16,791 bases of DNA from Actinomycetes bacterium (GTDB taxonomy: Bacteria > Actinomycetota > Actinomycetes > Actinomycetales > Demequinaceae): NCBI GenBank assembly GCA_023442845.1, contig JAEZXC010000064.1:1-16791 (forward strand). The letters are read 5' to 3'. Shown piece after piece: positions 7,536 through 14,575 of the stretch; position 1 is the stretch's first letter, and each line of letters begins with the position of its first letter. Position numbers and translations under genes: made by a program. The notes below the pieces were generated by a model. The model did no database searches and was not told the origin of the DNA. It worked only from the letters and a program-made list of their open reading frames with translations.

Positions 7536-8596
7536 AGCGCCACCACCCGCAAGCGGCGCGCAAGCACCGCGAGGAGCACGCCGCCACCCAGTGCAGTCGC
7601 AATACCCACCGAGACTTCGCCCGGACGGGCGACGAGCCGGCCGGCCACATCGGCCGCCAACATGACGACACCACCCGCAGGAATGCTCATCGCAATTAGC
7701 CAGCCGACGCGGGGACCAGTCACTGCGCGAACGAGGTGAGGCACGGCGAGGCCGACAAAGGCGATTGGACCCGCAAGCGCCGTCGACACCGCCGCAAGCG
7801 CCACGACCAGCGACATGACCCCCGCCCGCGTGCGCGCGACGTGGACGCCAAGGCCAGCCGCAGCTTCGTCCCCAAGCGCAATGGCCTGGAGCGGACGGAC
7901 AAAGAGCGCGACGAGTATGAGCAGAATGCCGATGGTCGCGATCAAGGGGACGATGGGGATGCCAGCCCGGCCTGTCAGCGAGCCCGCAAGCCAGTAGCGC
8001 AGCACGTTGAGGGCGGTCTGGTCATACAACACGATCGCGGTCGTGATTGCAGCGAGCAGAGCTGTCACGGCGGCGCCCGCGAGCGCGAGACGGATGGGCG
8101 CTGAGGCGCCTCCGCCCCCGCCAACGCCGTACACGATGAGACCTGCGGCAGCCGCTCCGACGAGCGCAAGTGCCACTTGCGGAATGACGGTAGCGACGCC
8201 GCCAAAAACCGTCCCAATGACAATCGCGAGCGCCGCGCCTGCATTGAGGCCGAGCAGTCCTGGATCAGCCAAGGGGTTGCGAGTCAACGATTGGGCAAGC
8301 GCCCCGGCGACAGCGAGTGCAGCGCCTGCTCCAATTCCGATGAGCGTTCGATCCCAGCGGAGGGTCCGCACAATTGCGTGGTCTTCGACCCCGGGCTCAG
8401 GGTGCCAGATCGCCTCCCAGACGGTGGAGATCGCAATCGACTTCGCCCCAAGTGCAAGTGATGCGATCACTGCCGCGACAAACAGGATCACCGTGACAAT
8501 AAGCGCCGTGCGCGGCGTGATCCATTGACCCCAGTGCCAGACGGGCCGAATCCGCGCGCGCACAGCCGCAACGGTGTCAGGGGTGCTGGGTGGCAC
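7532..8596 (-). CDS. FecCD-family siderophore ABC permease (FepD-like, first permease)
   Basis: This 354-residue multi-pass permease is the partner of the protein encoded at 6501-7535. The FecCD hallmark block is present: LRWDRTLIGIGAGAALAVAG followed by LAQSLTRNPLADPGLLGLNAG, with Arg-Asn-Pro-Leu at the conserved loop. The ATPase-coupling loop reads DEAAAGLGVHVARTRAG, and PIAFVGLAVPHLVR is the usual motif after it. The end, VGIATALGGGVLLAVLARR, is the conserved last helix; the family often has PVGI..A..G.P.F, so Gly/Leu here is a mild variation. The GTG start at 8596 is supported by AGGTGAGG about 7-14 nt upstream. It may have its own promoter in 8597-8697 or be read from the GNAT gene beyond. 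Confidence 0.92.
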   Translation of the reverse strand: MPPSTPDTVAAVRARIRPVWHWGQWITPRTALIVTVILFVAAVIASLALGAKSIAISTVWEAIWHPEPGVEDHAIVRTLRWDRTLIGIGAGAALAVAGALAQSLTRNPLADPGLLGLNAGAALAIVIGTVFGGVATVIPQVALALVGAAAAGLIVYGVGGGGGASAPIRLALAGAAVTALLAAITTAIVLYDQTALNVLRYWLAGSLTGRAGIPIVPLIATIGILLILVALFVRPLQAIALGDEAAAGLGVHVARTRAGVMSLVVALAAVSTALAGPIAFVGLAVPHLVRAVTGPRVGWLIAMSIPAGGVVMLAADVAGRLVARPGEVSVGIATALGGGVLLAVLARRLRVVAL

Positions 8597-8697
8597 GAAT
8601 CCTCACCTCAGGTGGGGCGGGCGCGGGTCCCGCGGGAACGTCAAGCCCGACAAGTATTACGCAACTCCGGTGGCTCGTAAATCCCGCAGCCTGTCAA
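8597..8697 (-). promoter_or_regulatory. Upstream region of the permease pair with a third copy of the TTGCGTAAT motif
   Basis: On the minus strand a candidate promoter is -35 TTTACG (8681-8676), a 16-bp spacer and -10 TAATAC (8659-8654). A perfect TTGACA (8697-8692) has no -10 at a suitable distance. The 9-mer TTGCGTAAT (plus strand ATTACGCAA, 8656-8664) overlaps the proposed -10 and equals the core of each arm of the inverted repeat at 6407-6436. No DtxR-like box was seen here. A short G/C hairpin CGCGGG-T-CCCGCG lies near 8622-8634. Confidence 0.35.
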
Positions 8698-9195
8698 CTA
8701 GGTCGCTGACGGCGGCCACACGATGACATAGCGGACCACCCCGTCAGCGTCGCCGCCACGCTCGTTTTCCGGTAGCTCAGCGACAAACCCCTCGCGGCGC
8801 AAGAATCCACGTGAGCGTACATCGGCGCTTTCGACCACGGTGTGCAACAGCGAAGCGCCGGCCTGGCGCACATGGTCGATTGCGCGCCGCAAGAGTGTTT
8901 GGCCGATCCCCTTGCCCTGGACTGTGTTGAACACCTGAACAGTGATGAGCTCTGCGGCGCCTGCTTCATCGGGTTCGCGGACCGCTGCGATCCCTTGAAC
9001 AGCACCGTCGGCGCCCTCGTAGGCGAAGACGGTGAGTCGCTCGGCGTCGCGGGCAAAGAGCGTTTCCATCAGGTCGTGGAGCACGCGCGCCGAGTGGCGA
9101 CCTTCGTCATCTGCCCGATGCGCGACCATCGCGGTGAAGAACTCGAGGATCGCACTTTCGTCGCTGGAAGACGCGATCCGAATCCCTCGTGCCAT
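8698..9195 (-). CDS. GNAT-family N-acetyltransferase
   Basis: This 165-residue single-domain protein has the GNAT fold. The acetyl-CoA pyrophosphate-binding loop is VQGKGIGQTLL (residues 92-102; family pattern Q/R-x-x-G-x-G/A), preceded by the ELITVQVFNTV strand (motif A beta-4). A later segment with SRGFLRREGFV matches motif B (…A…FY…GF), where an aromatic residue usually sits. The substrate, whether a small-molecule amine or a protein N-terminus, cannot be told. The gene lies 101 bp upstream of the first siderophore permease on the same strand, so read-through is possible, but nothing ties it to iron. It is divergent from the VOC protein gene at 9347. Confidence 0.82.
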   Translation of the reverse strand: MARGIRIASSSDESAILEFFTAMVAHRADDEGRHSARVLHDLMETLFARDAERLTVFAYEGADGAVQGIAAVREPDEAGAAELITVQVFNTVQGKGIGQTLLRRAIDHVRQAGASLLHTVVESADVRSRGFLRREGFVAELPENERGGDADGVVRYVIVWPPSAT

Positions 9196-9254
9196 GCGGA
9201 CAGCCTAGGGGTTAGCGCTCACACTTCTAACAACTGATTCTCAAAATTGAAGCC

Positions 9255-9266
9255 TGAACCGGTTCA
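9255..9266. promoter_or_regulatory. 12-bp perfect palindrome in a divergent intergenic region
   Basis: TGAACCGGTTCA is a perfect palindrome lying 59 bp before the GNAT start (9195, minus) and 80 bp before the VOC gene start (9347, plus). Its position suits an operator for a dimeric regulator acting on one or both genes. It is not a LexA box, which has GAAC-N4-GTTC rather than N2. The rest of 9196-9346 shows no convincing promoter. Confidence 0.35.
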
Positions 9267-9346
9267 TTGTTCGCTAGACGGCTCACATCGTGCCTGATAA
9301 CTGCCCTAACTAGCAGCACATCGAGAGATAGGACCATACTCATCCC

Positions 9347-9772
9347 ATGAATACGCAAAGGATGTCCCTCATGACGCTGCCCGTCGACGACCTCGCGGCA
9401 GCGATCGATTTTTATGGGCGCTCCCTCGGTTGGGAGATCCGCGTGCGATTCGGTGACGACATCGCCTACGTGCAGATGAATGGCTTTGTCGCCGCCCTCT
9501 GGTCCCGTCACTCGTGGGCCGAGGAGGGCCTCGAGTTTGAGCCGCCCGGCTACACCTCCTTTGCGATCAATTTCGCTCGGCCGCCCGAGGTTGACGCAGT
9601 CGCCGAACAGTGGGCCGCCGCTGGCGGCGACATCGTCAAGCAACCAGGCATCGCTCACTGGGGTGGCTACTCGAGTTACGTGCGCGACCCGTGGGGCAAC
9701 CTCATCGAGCTGGCGGTGAACGACGCCTTCGAGATCACGGAGGACGGTCTCACTGTGATGCGACCGGACTGA
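9347..9772 (+). CDS. VOC-superfamily (glyoxalase/bleomycin-resistance fold) protein
   Basis: This 141-residue protein contains one VOC domain. It opens with the beta-alpha-beta start MSLMTLPVDDLAAAIDFYGRSLGW (within residues 6-29), the usual VDDLxxAxxFYxxxLGW pattern. A second half begins at GYTSFAINFARPPEVDAV and ends with SYVRDPWGNLIELA, the hallmark DPxGNxxEL strand whose Glu is a metal ligand in enzymatic members. With its paired beta-alpha-beta-beta-beta modules it is the size of a typical small glyoxalase-like or antibiotic-binding protein that works as a dimer. The substrate is unknown. There is no clear Shine-Dalgarno sequence before the ATG, so translation may be leaderless. It is followed after 39 bp by the PAT-like acetyltransferase on the same strand. 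Confidence 0.86.
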   Translation: MNTQRMSLMTLPVDDLAAAIDFYGRSLGWEIRVRFGDDIAYVQMNGFVAALWSRHSWAEEGLEFEPPGYTSFAINFARPPEVDAVAEQWAAAGGDIVKQPGIAHWGGYSSYVRDPWGNLIELAVNDAFEITEDGLTVMRPD

Positions 9773-9811
9773 CGTGCCCTGCCGCGTTGCTGCGCGTGGC
9801 ACGATGAGCGC

Positions 9812-10366
9812 ATGAGCGAGGCCGCCCTCATCCGCCCAGCCACCGGCGCCGACGCTGCCGCGCTCGCCGAGATTTACAACCACTACGTCCTTCACAGCGT
9901 CGTCACCTTTGAAACGGAATCGGTGACGGCTGCCGACATGGCCGCACGGCTCACAAAGGTCACGGCGACAGGACTGCCGTGGCTCGTCGCCGTCGAGCCT
10001 CACGAGGATGACGCCGACGTCGTGGTCGGGTACGCCTACGCCGGCACCTTCAAGGAGCGGCACGCCTGGCGACACTGTCTTGAGACATCCGTGTACGTTG
10101 CCCCCGACGCTTGCGGGCGCGGTATCGGCAGGGCGCTTTACACCGAGTTGTTCGCGCTCCTCGCAACACTGACTCCCGAGCAATCTGTGCACGCACCCGT
10201 CCACACGCTCATCGCTGGCATCGCGCTGCCGAACGCCGCTTCCGTCGCACTGCACGAGGCGTTTCAAATGGAGAAGGTTGGCGTCGTGAGAGAGGGTGGA
10301 CGGAAGTTCGACCAATGGATCGACGTGGGGTACTGGCAACGCATGGTGCGAAAGGAGGGCTCGTGA
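9812..10366 (+). CDS. Phosphinothricin N-acetyltransferase-like GNAT (PAT/MnaT family)
   Basis: This 184-residue protein fits the PAT/MnaT (L-amino-acid N-acyltransferase) branch of GNATs, whose members acetylate phosphinothricin, methionine sulfone/sulfoximine and related amino acids with acetyl-CoA. Diagnostic blocks are present: IYNHYV and VTFETE near the N-terminus (21-26, 31-36), ERHAWRHCLETSVYV (82-96), the acetyl-CoA loop CGRGIGRAL (101-109), GIALPNAASVALHEAF (136-151), and the C-terminal REGGRKFDQWIDVGYWQR (160-177). An insert around residues 62-70 and another at 121-131 make it slightly longer than the ~170-residue norm. Its TGA overlaps the GTG of the pilin-like gene by 4 bp, so the two are probably co-translated, which is an unusual pairing. 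Confidence 0.86.
   Translation: MSEAALIRPATGADAAALAEIYNHYVLHSVVTFETESVTAADMAARLTKVTATGLPWLVAVEPHEDDADVVVGYAYAGTFKERHAWRHCLETSVYVAPDACGRGIGRALYTELFALLATLTPEQSVHAPVHTLIAGIALPNAASVALHEAFQMEKVGVVREGGRKFDQWIDVGYWQRMVRKEGS
10351..10359 (+). promoter_or_regulatory. Ribosome binding site that sets the pilin-like gene start
   Basis: AAAGGAGGG lies 3-4 nt before the GTG at 10363, inside the end of the upstream acetyltransferase gene. It is the best Shine-Dalgarno sequence in this neighbourhood. It favours the 144-residue product over a longer in-frame extension that begins at 10111 and only shadows the acetyltransferase. Confidence 0.6.
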
Positions 10367-10797
10367 GCGAGTTCGTTTCCACACCGATTTCGCCCGAGGT
10401 GGGTCCCTCGAAGCGCCGCTTCGGCCCACGCGAAGTCCTCGCCACCCTTGCGATCGTCGGAGTCATTTCCGGTATCGCCGTTCCGCTTGTCATCGACCAA
10501 GCAAAGAATCGTGTCGACGCGCAGGTGAAGGCGGACCTCACGGCCGTCCACACAGCAATCTCCGAGTGGGTGCTCGCCAACGATGACGTCCCCACCCTCA
10601 CTACCGACGGCGGCGCCGTATTGCTCAATGGGGTTGAGGTCGTGCGCGTCCACCCCGACACCACGGTGAGCGAGATCGACGGTCTCACCACCACGACGTG
10701 GTGCGTGACCGCATCGAATCCGGCGGGAAAGCATGCGGACCCGCCCGGCTACCGCTTCAAGGCGTCCGCCGAGAAAATCGACACCGGCGAGTGCTGA
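10363..10797 (+). CDS. Type IV pilin-like (pseudopilin-like) protein lacking the canonical prepilin Gly-1
   Basis: This 144-residue protein starts at the GTG at 10363, chosen because of the AAAGGAGGG before it. After a 19-residue charged leader ending KRR comes a pilin-type hydrophobic N-terminus: FGPREVLATLAIVG (residues 20-33) followed by VISGIAVP. Setting Phe20 as +1 places Glu24 at +5 and Pro41 at +22, the two most conserved residues of type IV pilins. VDAQVKADLTAVHTAISEW (51-69) continues as the family's long amphipathic helix. The C-terminal domain carries two cysteines (114 and 144), as in the pilin D-region disulfide. However, residue -1 is Arg19, not the Gly needed by the prepilin peptidase, so cleavage is doubtful. 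No pilus assembly genes are in the window. It overlaps the acetyltransferase stop by 4 bp. The fold is fairly convincing; the role is unknown. Confidence 0.68.
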   Translation: MSEFVSTPISPEVGPSKRRFGPREVLATLAIVGVISGIAVPLVIDQAKNRVDAQVKADLTAVHTAISEWVLANDDVPTLTTDGGAVLLNGVEVVRVHPDTTVSEIDGLTTTTWCVTASNPAGKHADPPGYRFKASAEKIDTGEC

Positions 10798-10815
10798 GCG
10801 CCGTCACACCCCCGC

Positions 10816-11850
10816 TCAAGCGTCGGCCAGGAGCCGCCGCACCGCCCGCTCAAGCCGTTGCTGACCACTGTCGTCAACGTCGGCCGGGAGCAGCGACTCC
10901 GCGTCGGGCACCGCACGTGAGCCGATGACCGTGCCGTTCTCCCACAGATCGACCACACGCGGATCCACGTAGGACGCCCGTGCCACCGCCGGGGTATTGC
11001 CAAGCGCTGCCGCAACCTCCTTCATCGCCCCGGCAACAACACGCGTGCGAGCCGTTGCCGACAATGACGTCGCGGGCGGCGCCTCCGCAAGGACAGCGGC
11101 CGCGATGACGGTGCCATGCCACGTACGGAAATCCTTCGCCGTCGCCCCCGGGTGAACCCACTGCGACACGGCCGCGTTGACGTCGGCACTCGTCACGTCG
11201 TGCCATCGCGCCGGGCTCTTTGACACGCGCCACGCCATGAGGTCATCGCGCGGATCCCGCCTGCGCTTCAACGTCGTGATCGCGCGGGCACAACGGGCAT
11301 CGGAGATGGTGAGTTCGCGGCTGATGCCGCCCTTGGCTGTGTACGAGAACGCCACGTCATCGCCGCGCACCACGGCGTGCTCGCGCTTGAGAGTCGCGAG
11401 GCCGTGGGTGCCGTTGTCGTGAGCGTAGGTTTCGCCGCCGACGCGGAACAAGCCTTGGTCCAAGAGCCAGACGCAGAGGGCACTCACGTGCTCCTGATCG
11501 AGGTCGCCCGAGTCAAGCGCTGCGTTGATGCGGGGGCGGGCGGCGGCGAGCGCTTCAGCGAAAGTGAGCATGCCTGCAAATTTCGCTCGGTCGCGGTGCG
11601 CGCGCCACTTCGCGTGATACACGTATTGGCGCCGTCCCGCAGCGTCGATTCCGGTCGCCTGGAGGTGCCCCATCGGATCTGCGCAGATCCACACATCGGT
11701 CCACGCCGGCGGGATGACGAGCGCGGCAATACGTTCAAGATCCTCATCGTGAGCTGGCTTGCCCGCCGCGTTCACGTACGCAAAACCTCGGCCGCGCTTC
11801 ACACGGCGCAGCCCTTCCGCATCGGGGCGGGAGCGTCGCAGCCGCGCCAT
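10816..11850 (-). CDS. DNA topoisomerase IB (eukaryotic/poxvirus-like bacterial type)
   Basis: This 344-residue type IB topoisomerase relaxes positive and negative supercoils through a 3'-phosphotyrosyl intermediate. Seen: the N-terminal GRGFAYVNAAGKP (20-32) and ALVIPPAWTDVWICADPMGHLQATG segments; the catalytic-domain block LFRVGGETY...NGTHGLATLK with Arg136; the Lys173 loop (YTAKGG); KDFRTWHGT (239-247) with catalytic Arg242 and His245; and the nucleophile Tyr294 in ASYVDPRV. All four usual catalytic positions appear intact. The frame is open to 12123, but the ATG at 11850 fits the family length (~340), and a longer start would overlap the small gene at 11938. The function in bacteria is accessory; topoisomerases I and gyrase are the essential enzymes. 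It converges on the pilin-like gene with 18 bp between. Confidence 0.92.
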   Translation of the reverse strand: MARLRRSRPDAEGLRRVKRGRGFAYVNAAGKPAHDEDLERIAALVIPPAWTDVWICADPMGHLQATGIDAAGRRQYVYHAKWRAHRDRAKFAGMLTFAEALAAARPRINAALDSGDLDQEHVSALCVWLLDQGLFRVGGETYAHDNGTHGLATLKREHAVVRGDDVAFSYTAKGGISRELTISDARCARAITTLKRRRDPRDDLMAWRVSKSPARWHDVTSADVNAAVSQWVHPGATAKDFRTWHGTVIAAAVLAEAPPATSLSATARTRVVAGAMKEVAAALGNTPAVARASYVDPRVVDLWENGTVIGSRAVPDAESLLPADVDDSGQQRLERAVRRLLADA

Positions 11851-11888
11851 GGCGCAACGGTACGTCGCGCCATCTCCTTTGGACAAGC

Positions 11889-11914
11889 GGAACATTTGAG
11901 ACGCACATTGCGTT
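11889..11914 (+). promoter_or_regulatory. Possible ECF-sigma promoter (GGAAC-N18-GTT)
   Basis: GGAAC (11889-11893) and GTT (11912-11914) are separated by 18 bp, the pattern of SigR/SigH-group and related extracytoplasmic-function sigma factors in actinobacteria. The expected transcript start is about 6-10 bp beyond the GTT, shortly before the strong ribosome binding site at 11927-11934. The motif is short and can arise by chance, so this is a suggestion only. Confidence 0.35.
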
Positions 11915-11937
11915 TCGAAAAGCACTGGAGGTGGACC

Positions 11938-12099
11938 ATGAAGAAAGTCATTACCCGATGGGCAATCATCGCAATTGTGGCCCCCGTGGCCGCGTGGGCT
12001 CTCGGCAAGGCAGCCACCAAGGCTGAACAGTCTCGCGGGCGTGATTCGAAGCTCGCGAAGGGCTTGCGCTATGGGCGCGGTGCGCTGAAGTCCGCTTAA
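11938..12099 (+). CDS. 53-residue single-pass membrane protein of unknown function
   Basis: The ORF starts at ATG 11938, preceded by a strong Shine-Dalgarno GGAGGTGG (11927-11934) at good spacing, and ends with TAA at 12097-12099. The product begins MKKVITRW and continues with a hydrophobic stretch (IIAIVAPVAAWALGKA, about residues 9-24), long enough for one short TM helix. A basic, hydrophilic tail rich in Lys and Arg follows to the C-terminus. With Lys-Lys at the start and many positive charges after the helix, topology is ambiguous. I recognise no named family, though small proteins of this shape are common in actinobacteria. It is divergent from topoisomerase IB (87 bp between starts) and is followed by a strong hairpin at 12120-12179, so it is probably transcribed alone, possibly from the ECF-type promoter at 11889. 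Confidence 0.7.
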   Translation: MKKVITRWAIIAIVAPVAAWALGKAATKAEQSRGRDSKLAKGLRYGRGALKSA

Positions 12100-12119
12100 G
12101 CCGAGCGGCAGAGCGAACG

Positions 12120-12179
12120 ACAACGGGGCGGTTTCCCTGGCCGATCAAGAATGACCTGGCAGGGGAACCGCCCCGTTGT
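12120..12179. terminator. Long hairpin, probable bidirectional terminator between the small membrane protein and metE
   Basis: A 20-bp stem with one G-T wobble is formed by 12120-12139 and 12160-12179, with a 20-nt loop. It sits between two convergent gene ends (12099 plus, 12189 minus). The GC-rich lower stem (ACGGGGCGG / CCGCCCCGT) is typical of actinobacterial terminators. There is no T-tract on either side. Confidence 0.75.
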
Positions 12180-12188
12180 GCTGTCTCG

Positions 12189-14495
12189 TTAGCGAACCGC
12201 CGTGGTGGCCTCGATGAGGTTCTTGAGGCTCGCGGTGGTTTCGGCGTAACCACGCGTCTTCAGACCGCAGTCGGGGTTGACCCACAGCTGCGTACCTGGG
12301 ATCGACTCCTTGGCCAAGGTGAGCAGCTCGGTGATCTCCTCGGTCGAGGGAACGCGCGGCGAGTGGATGTCCCACACACCTGGGCCGATGCCGCGAGCGA
12401 AGCCGTGGTCACGGATCGCTGGCAGTACTTCCATACGCGAACGGGCTGCCTCGATTGAGGTGACGTCTGCGTCGAGGCCATCAATCGCGTCGATGATCTC
12501 GCCGAACTCTGAGTAGCACAGGTGGGTGTGCACCTGAGTGTCGTCGCGCGCACCCGCCGTGGCGAGCTTGAACGAGTTAACTGACCACTCGAGGTACGCC
12601 GCCTTGTCACGGTTCTTGAGCGGAAGAAGTTCGCGCAGTGCGGGCTCGTCGACCTGGATGATGCCGATGCCGGCTTCCTCAAGGTCGGCGATCTCCTCGC
12701 GCAGCGCCAGCGCGACCTGGTTGGCGGTGACGCCAAGCGGCTGGTCGTCACGAACAAAGGACCACGCGAGGATCGTCACGGGACCAGTGAGCATGCCCTT
12801 GACCGGCTTGTCGGACAGCGACTGTGCGTAAGCGGCCCACTTGACGGTCATCGGCTCCGGGCGTGCAACGTCGCCCCAGAGGATCGAGGGACGCGTGCAA
12901 CGCGAACCATAGGACTGCACCCAGCCGTTGACGGTGACATCAAAGCCATCGAGCAATTCGGCGAAGTACTGAACCATGTCATTGCGCTCGGCCTCGCCGT
13001 GCACGAGGACGTCGAGACCCAGTTCCTCCTGGAGTTTGACGACTGACGCGATCTCGGCCTTCATTGCCTCTTCGTAACCAGCGTCGTCCAGTTGCCCCTT
13101 CGCCCACGCGGCACGTGCCTTGCGAATCTCCGGGGTCTGCGGGAACGAACCGATCGTCGTCGTCGCAAGCTCAGGCAACGCAAAACGGTTGGCCTGCGCC
13201 GCGGCACGAATCGAGTAGTCCGAGCGGGCGAAGTCCGCGGGCTTGACGGCGTCGAGTGCCGCACGCACGTCGGCACGGTTCGTGCCGGGGTGAGCCGCAC
13301 GCGAGGCGAGAGCCTGTCGAGCCGAGGTCAGCGCTTCGTCCACTGCGTCCACACCGTCACGACGTGCGGCCGCGAGGGTGACAACTTCGCCGATCTTCTC
13401 GTCCGCGAAGGCCAACCACGACACAAGCTCGTCGCTCAAGTGGTCCTCACCCACGAGGGTGTGCGGCACGTGGAAGAGCGATGTCGAGGTCGATACCGCC
13501 ACCTGGGCACCAAGCGCTGCCACTGCGTCGAGCGTGGCGAGTGCCTTGTCAAGGTCGGTGCGCCAAATGTTGTGGCCATCGATGACACCGGCAGCGATCG
13601 TGACACCCGTCAGGTCGACGCCCGTCGGCAATTCGCCGCGAACGAGGTCGAGGCCAATTGCCTCGATGGGTGCAGCGGCGAGCACGGGGAGGGCGTCGTC
13701 GAGCGAACCCATCGGCGCCGCAACAAAGAGCTGCGGGCGATCCGTCTGACCACCAAGGAGCTCGTACGTGCGCTGCGCATGAGCAAGCACGTCGGCACGC
13801 TCCGCGTGGATGTCTGCGACGAGCACCGGCTCGTCGATCTGCACCCACTCAGCGCCAGCGGCCTTGAAAGCGGCGAGGAGTTCGACATAGACCGGAAGCA
13901 GGTCGCCGAGGCGAGTCACTGGGTCAAAGCCCTCCGGAGCGTCGTCCGATGCCTTTGCGAGGTAGAGGAACGTGAGCGGACCGGTGATGACGGGACGCGT
14001 CACGAAACCCGCGTTCTTCGCTTCGACAAACTCGTCCACCCAGCGAGTCGAGGACAGCGCGAAGGTGGTCTCGGGGCCGATCTCCGGCACGAGGTAGTGG
14101 TAGTTCGAGTCGAACCACTTCGTCATCTCGAGCGGGGCCTTGTCGCCCTCACCGCGAGCGATCGTCGAGTACCCGGCGAGGTCGACAGCGCCGTTTGCGT
14201 CCCGCAGGTGCGCAAAACGGCTCGGAACTGCACCAAAGGTGACGGCAGCGTCGAGCACGTGGTCGTAGAAGGAGAAGTTGGACGGGATCGATGAATCCGT
14301 GCGACCGAGCCCGAGCGTGAACATTCGTTCGCGAGTGGTGGAGCGCAGGGCAGCGGCCGCTGCCTCGAGGTCGGCCTGGGAGGAGGTGCCCTTCCAGAAT
14401 GACTCGAGGGCCTTCTTCAGCTCGCGGCCCGGGCCGATGCGCGGGTAGCCGAGGATGGTGCCGGTGGGAAAGGTCGAGGGGGTTGCGTCAGACAT
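12189..14495 (-). CDS. metE: Cobalamin-independent methionine synthase
   Basis: MetE transfers the methyl group of 5-methyltetrahydropteroyl-triglutamate to homocysteine, the last step of methionine synthesis, in the cytoplasm without B12. The 768-residue length is normal. The N-terminal folate-side domain opens with GYPRIGPGRELKKALE (residues 16-31). The C-terminal catalytic barrel has all four zinc ligands with the expected spacing: His658 and Cys660 in VHTHLCYSEF, Glu682 in TSIEAA, and Cys743 in NPDCGLKTR. These offsets (2, 24, 85) equal those of E. coli His641, Cys643, Glu665 and Cys726. Other conserved blocks are VHGEAERNDMVQYF and GMLTGPVTILAWSF. GAGGAA lies 4 nt before the ATG. A promoter is visible at 14576-14605. 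No motif of a cobalamin riboswitch was recognised in the short upstream region. Confidence 0.97.
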   Translation of the reverse strand: MSDATPSTFPTGTILGYPRIGPGRELKKALESFWKGTSSQADLEAAAAALRSTTRERMFTLGLGRTDSSIPSNFSFYDHVLDAAVTFGAVPSRFAHLRDANGAVDLAGYSTIARGEGDKAPLEMTKWFDSNYHYLVPEIGPETTFALSSTRWVDEFVEAKNAGFVTRPVITGPLTFLYLAKASDDAPEGFDPVTRLGDLLPVYVELLAAFKAAGAEWVQIDEPVLVADIHAERADVLAHAQRTYELLGGQTDRPQLFVAAPMGSLDDALPVLAAAPIEAIGLDLVRGELPTGVDLTGVTIAAGVIDGHNIWRTDLDKALATLDAVAALGAQVAVSTSTSLFHVPHTLVGEDHLSDELVSWLAFADEKIGEVVTLAAARRDGVDAVDEALTSARQALASRAAHPGTNRADVRAALDAVKPADFARSDYSIRAAAQANRFALPELATTTIGSFPQTPEIRKARAAWAKGQLDDAGYEEAMKAEIASVVKLQEELGLDVLVHGEAERNDMVQYFAELLDGFDVTVNGWVQSYGSRCTRPSILWGDVARPEPMTVKWAAYAQSLSDKPVKGMLTGPVTILAWSFVRDDQPLGVTANQVALALREEIADLEEAGIGIIQVDEPALRELLPLKNRDKAAYLEWSVNSFKLATAGARDDTQVHTHLCYSEFGEIIDAIDGLDADVTSIEAARSRMEVLPAIRDHGFARGIGPGVWDIHSPRVPSTEEITELLTLAKESIPGTQLWVNPDCGLKTRGYAETTASLKNLIEATTAVR

Positions 14496-14541
14496 GATTC
14501 CTCAAATGGATGCTGCGCGGCGGGCTCGCCATTGCGCTTGG

Positions 14542-14553
14542 TCGACGCGTCGA
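14542..14553. promoter_or_regulatory. 12-bp palindrome in the metE leader, flanked by ATTGCGC repeats
   Basis: TCGACGCGTCGA is a perfect palindrome. The heptamer ATTGCGC occurs on both sides, at 14531-14537 and 14553-14559. It lies between the proposed -10 (14576-14581) and the start codon, within the 5' leader, where a bound repressor or an RNA fold could affect expression. It matches no regulator site that I know. Confidence 0.3.
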
Positions 14554-14575
14554 TTGCGCCGAGATAGCGCCACAC

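Noticed and set aside
9203..9221. DtxR-like box upstream of the GNAT gene
   Set aside because: Only one half (GGTTAGC) resembles the consensus; the other half does not match.
9255..9266. LexA/SOS box reading of the palindrome
   Set aside because: The SOS box needs GAAC-N4-GTTC; here the half-sites are separated by only 2 bp.
10111..10362. N-terminal extension of the pilin-like frame
   Set aside because: It overlaps the well-supported PAT-like gene in another frame, is Arg-rich and shadow-like, and the strong AAAGGAGGG sits before the GTG at 10363.
11851..12123. Longer start for topoisomerase IB
   Set aside because: The extra 91 residues have no match to the family and lie opposite the small membrane protein gene with its own strong ribosome binding site.
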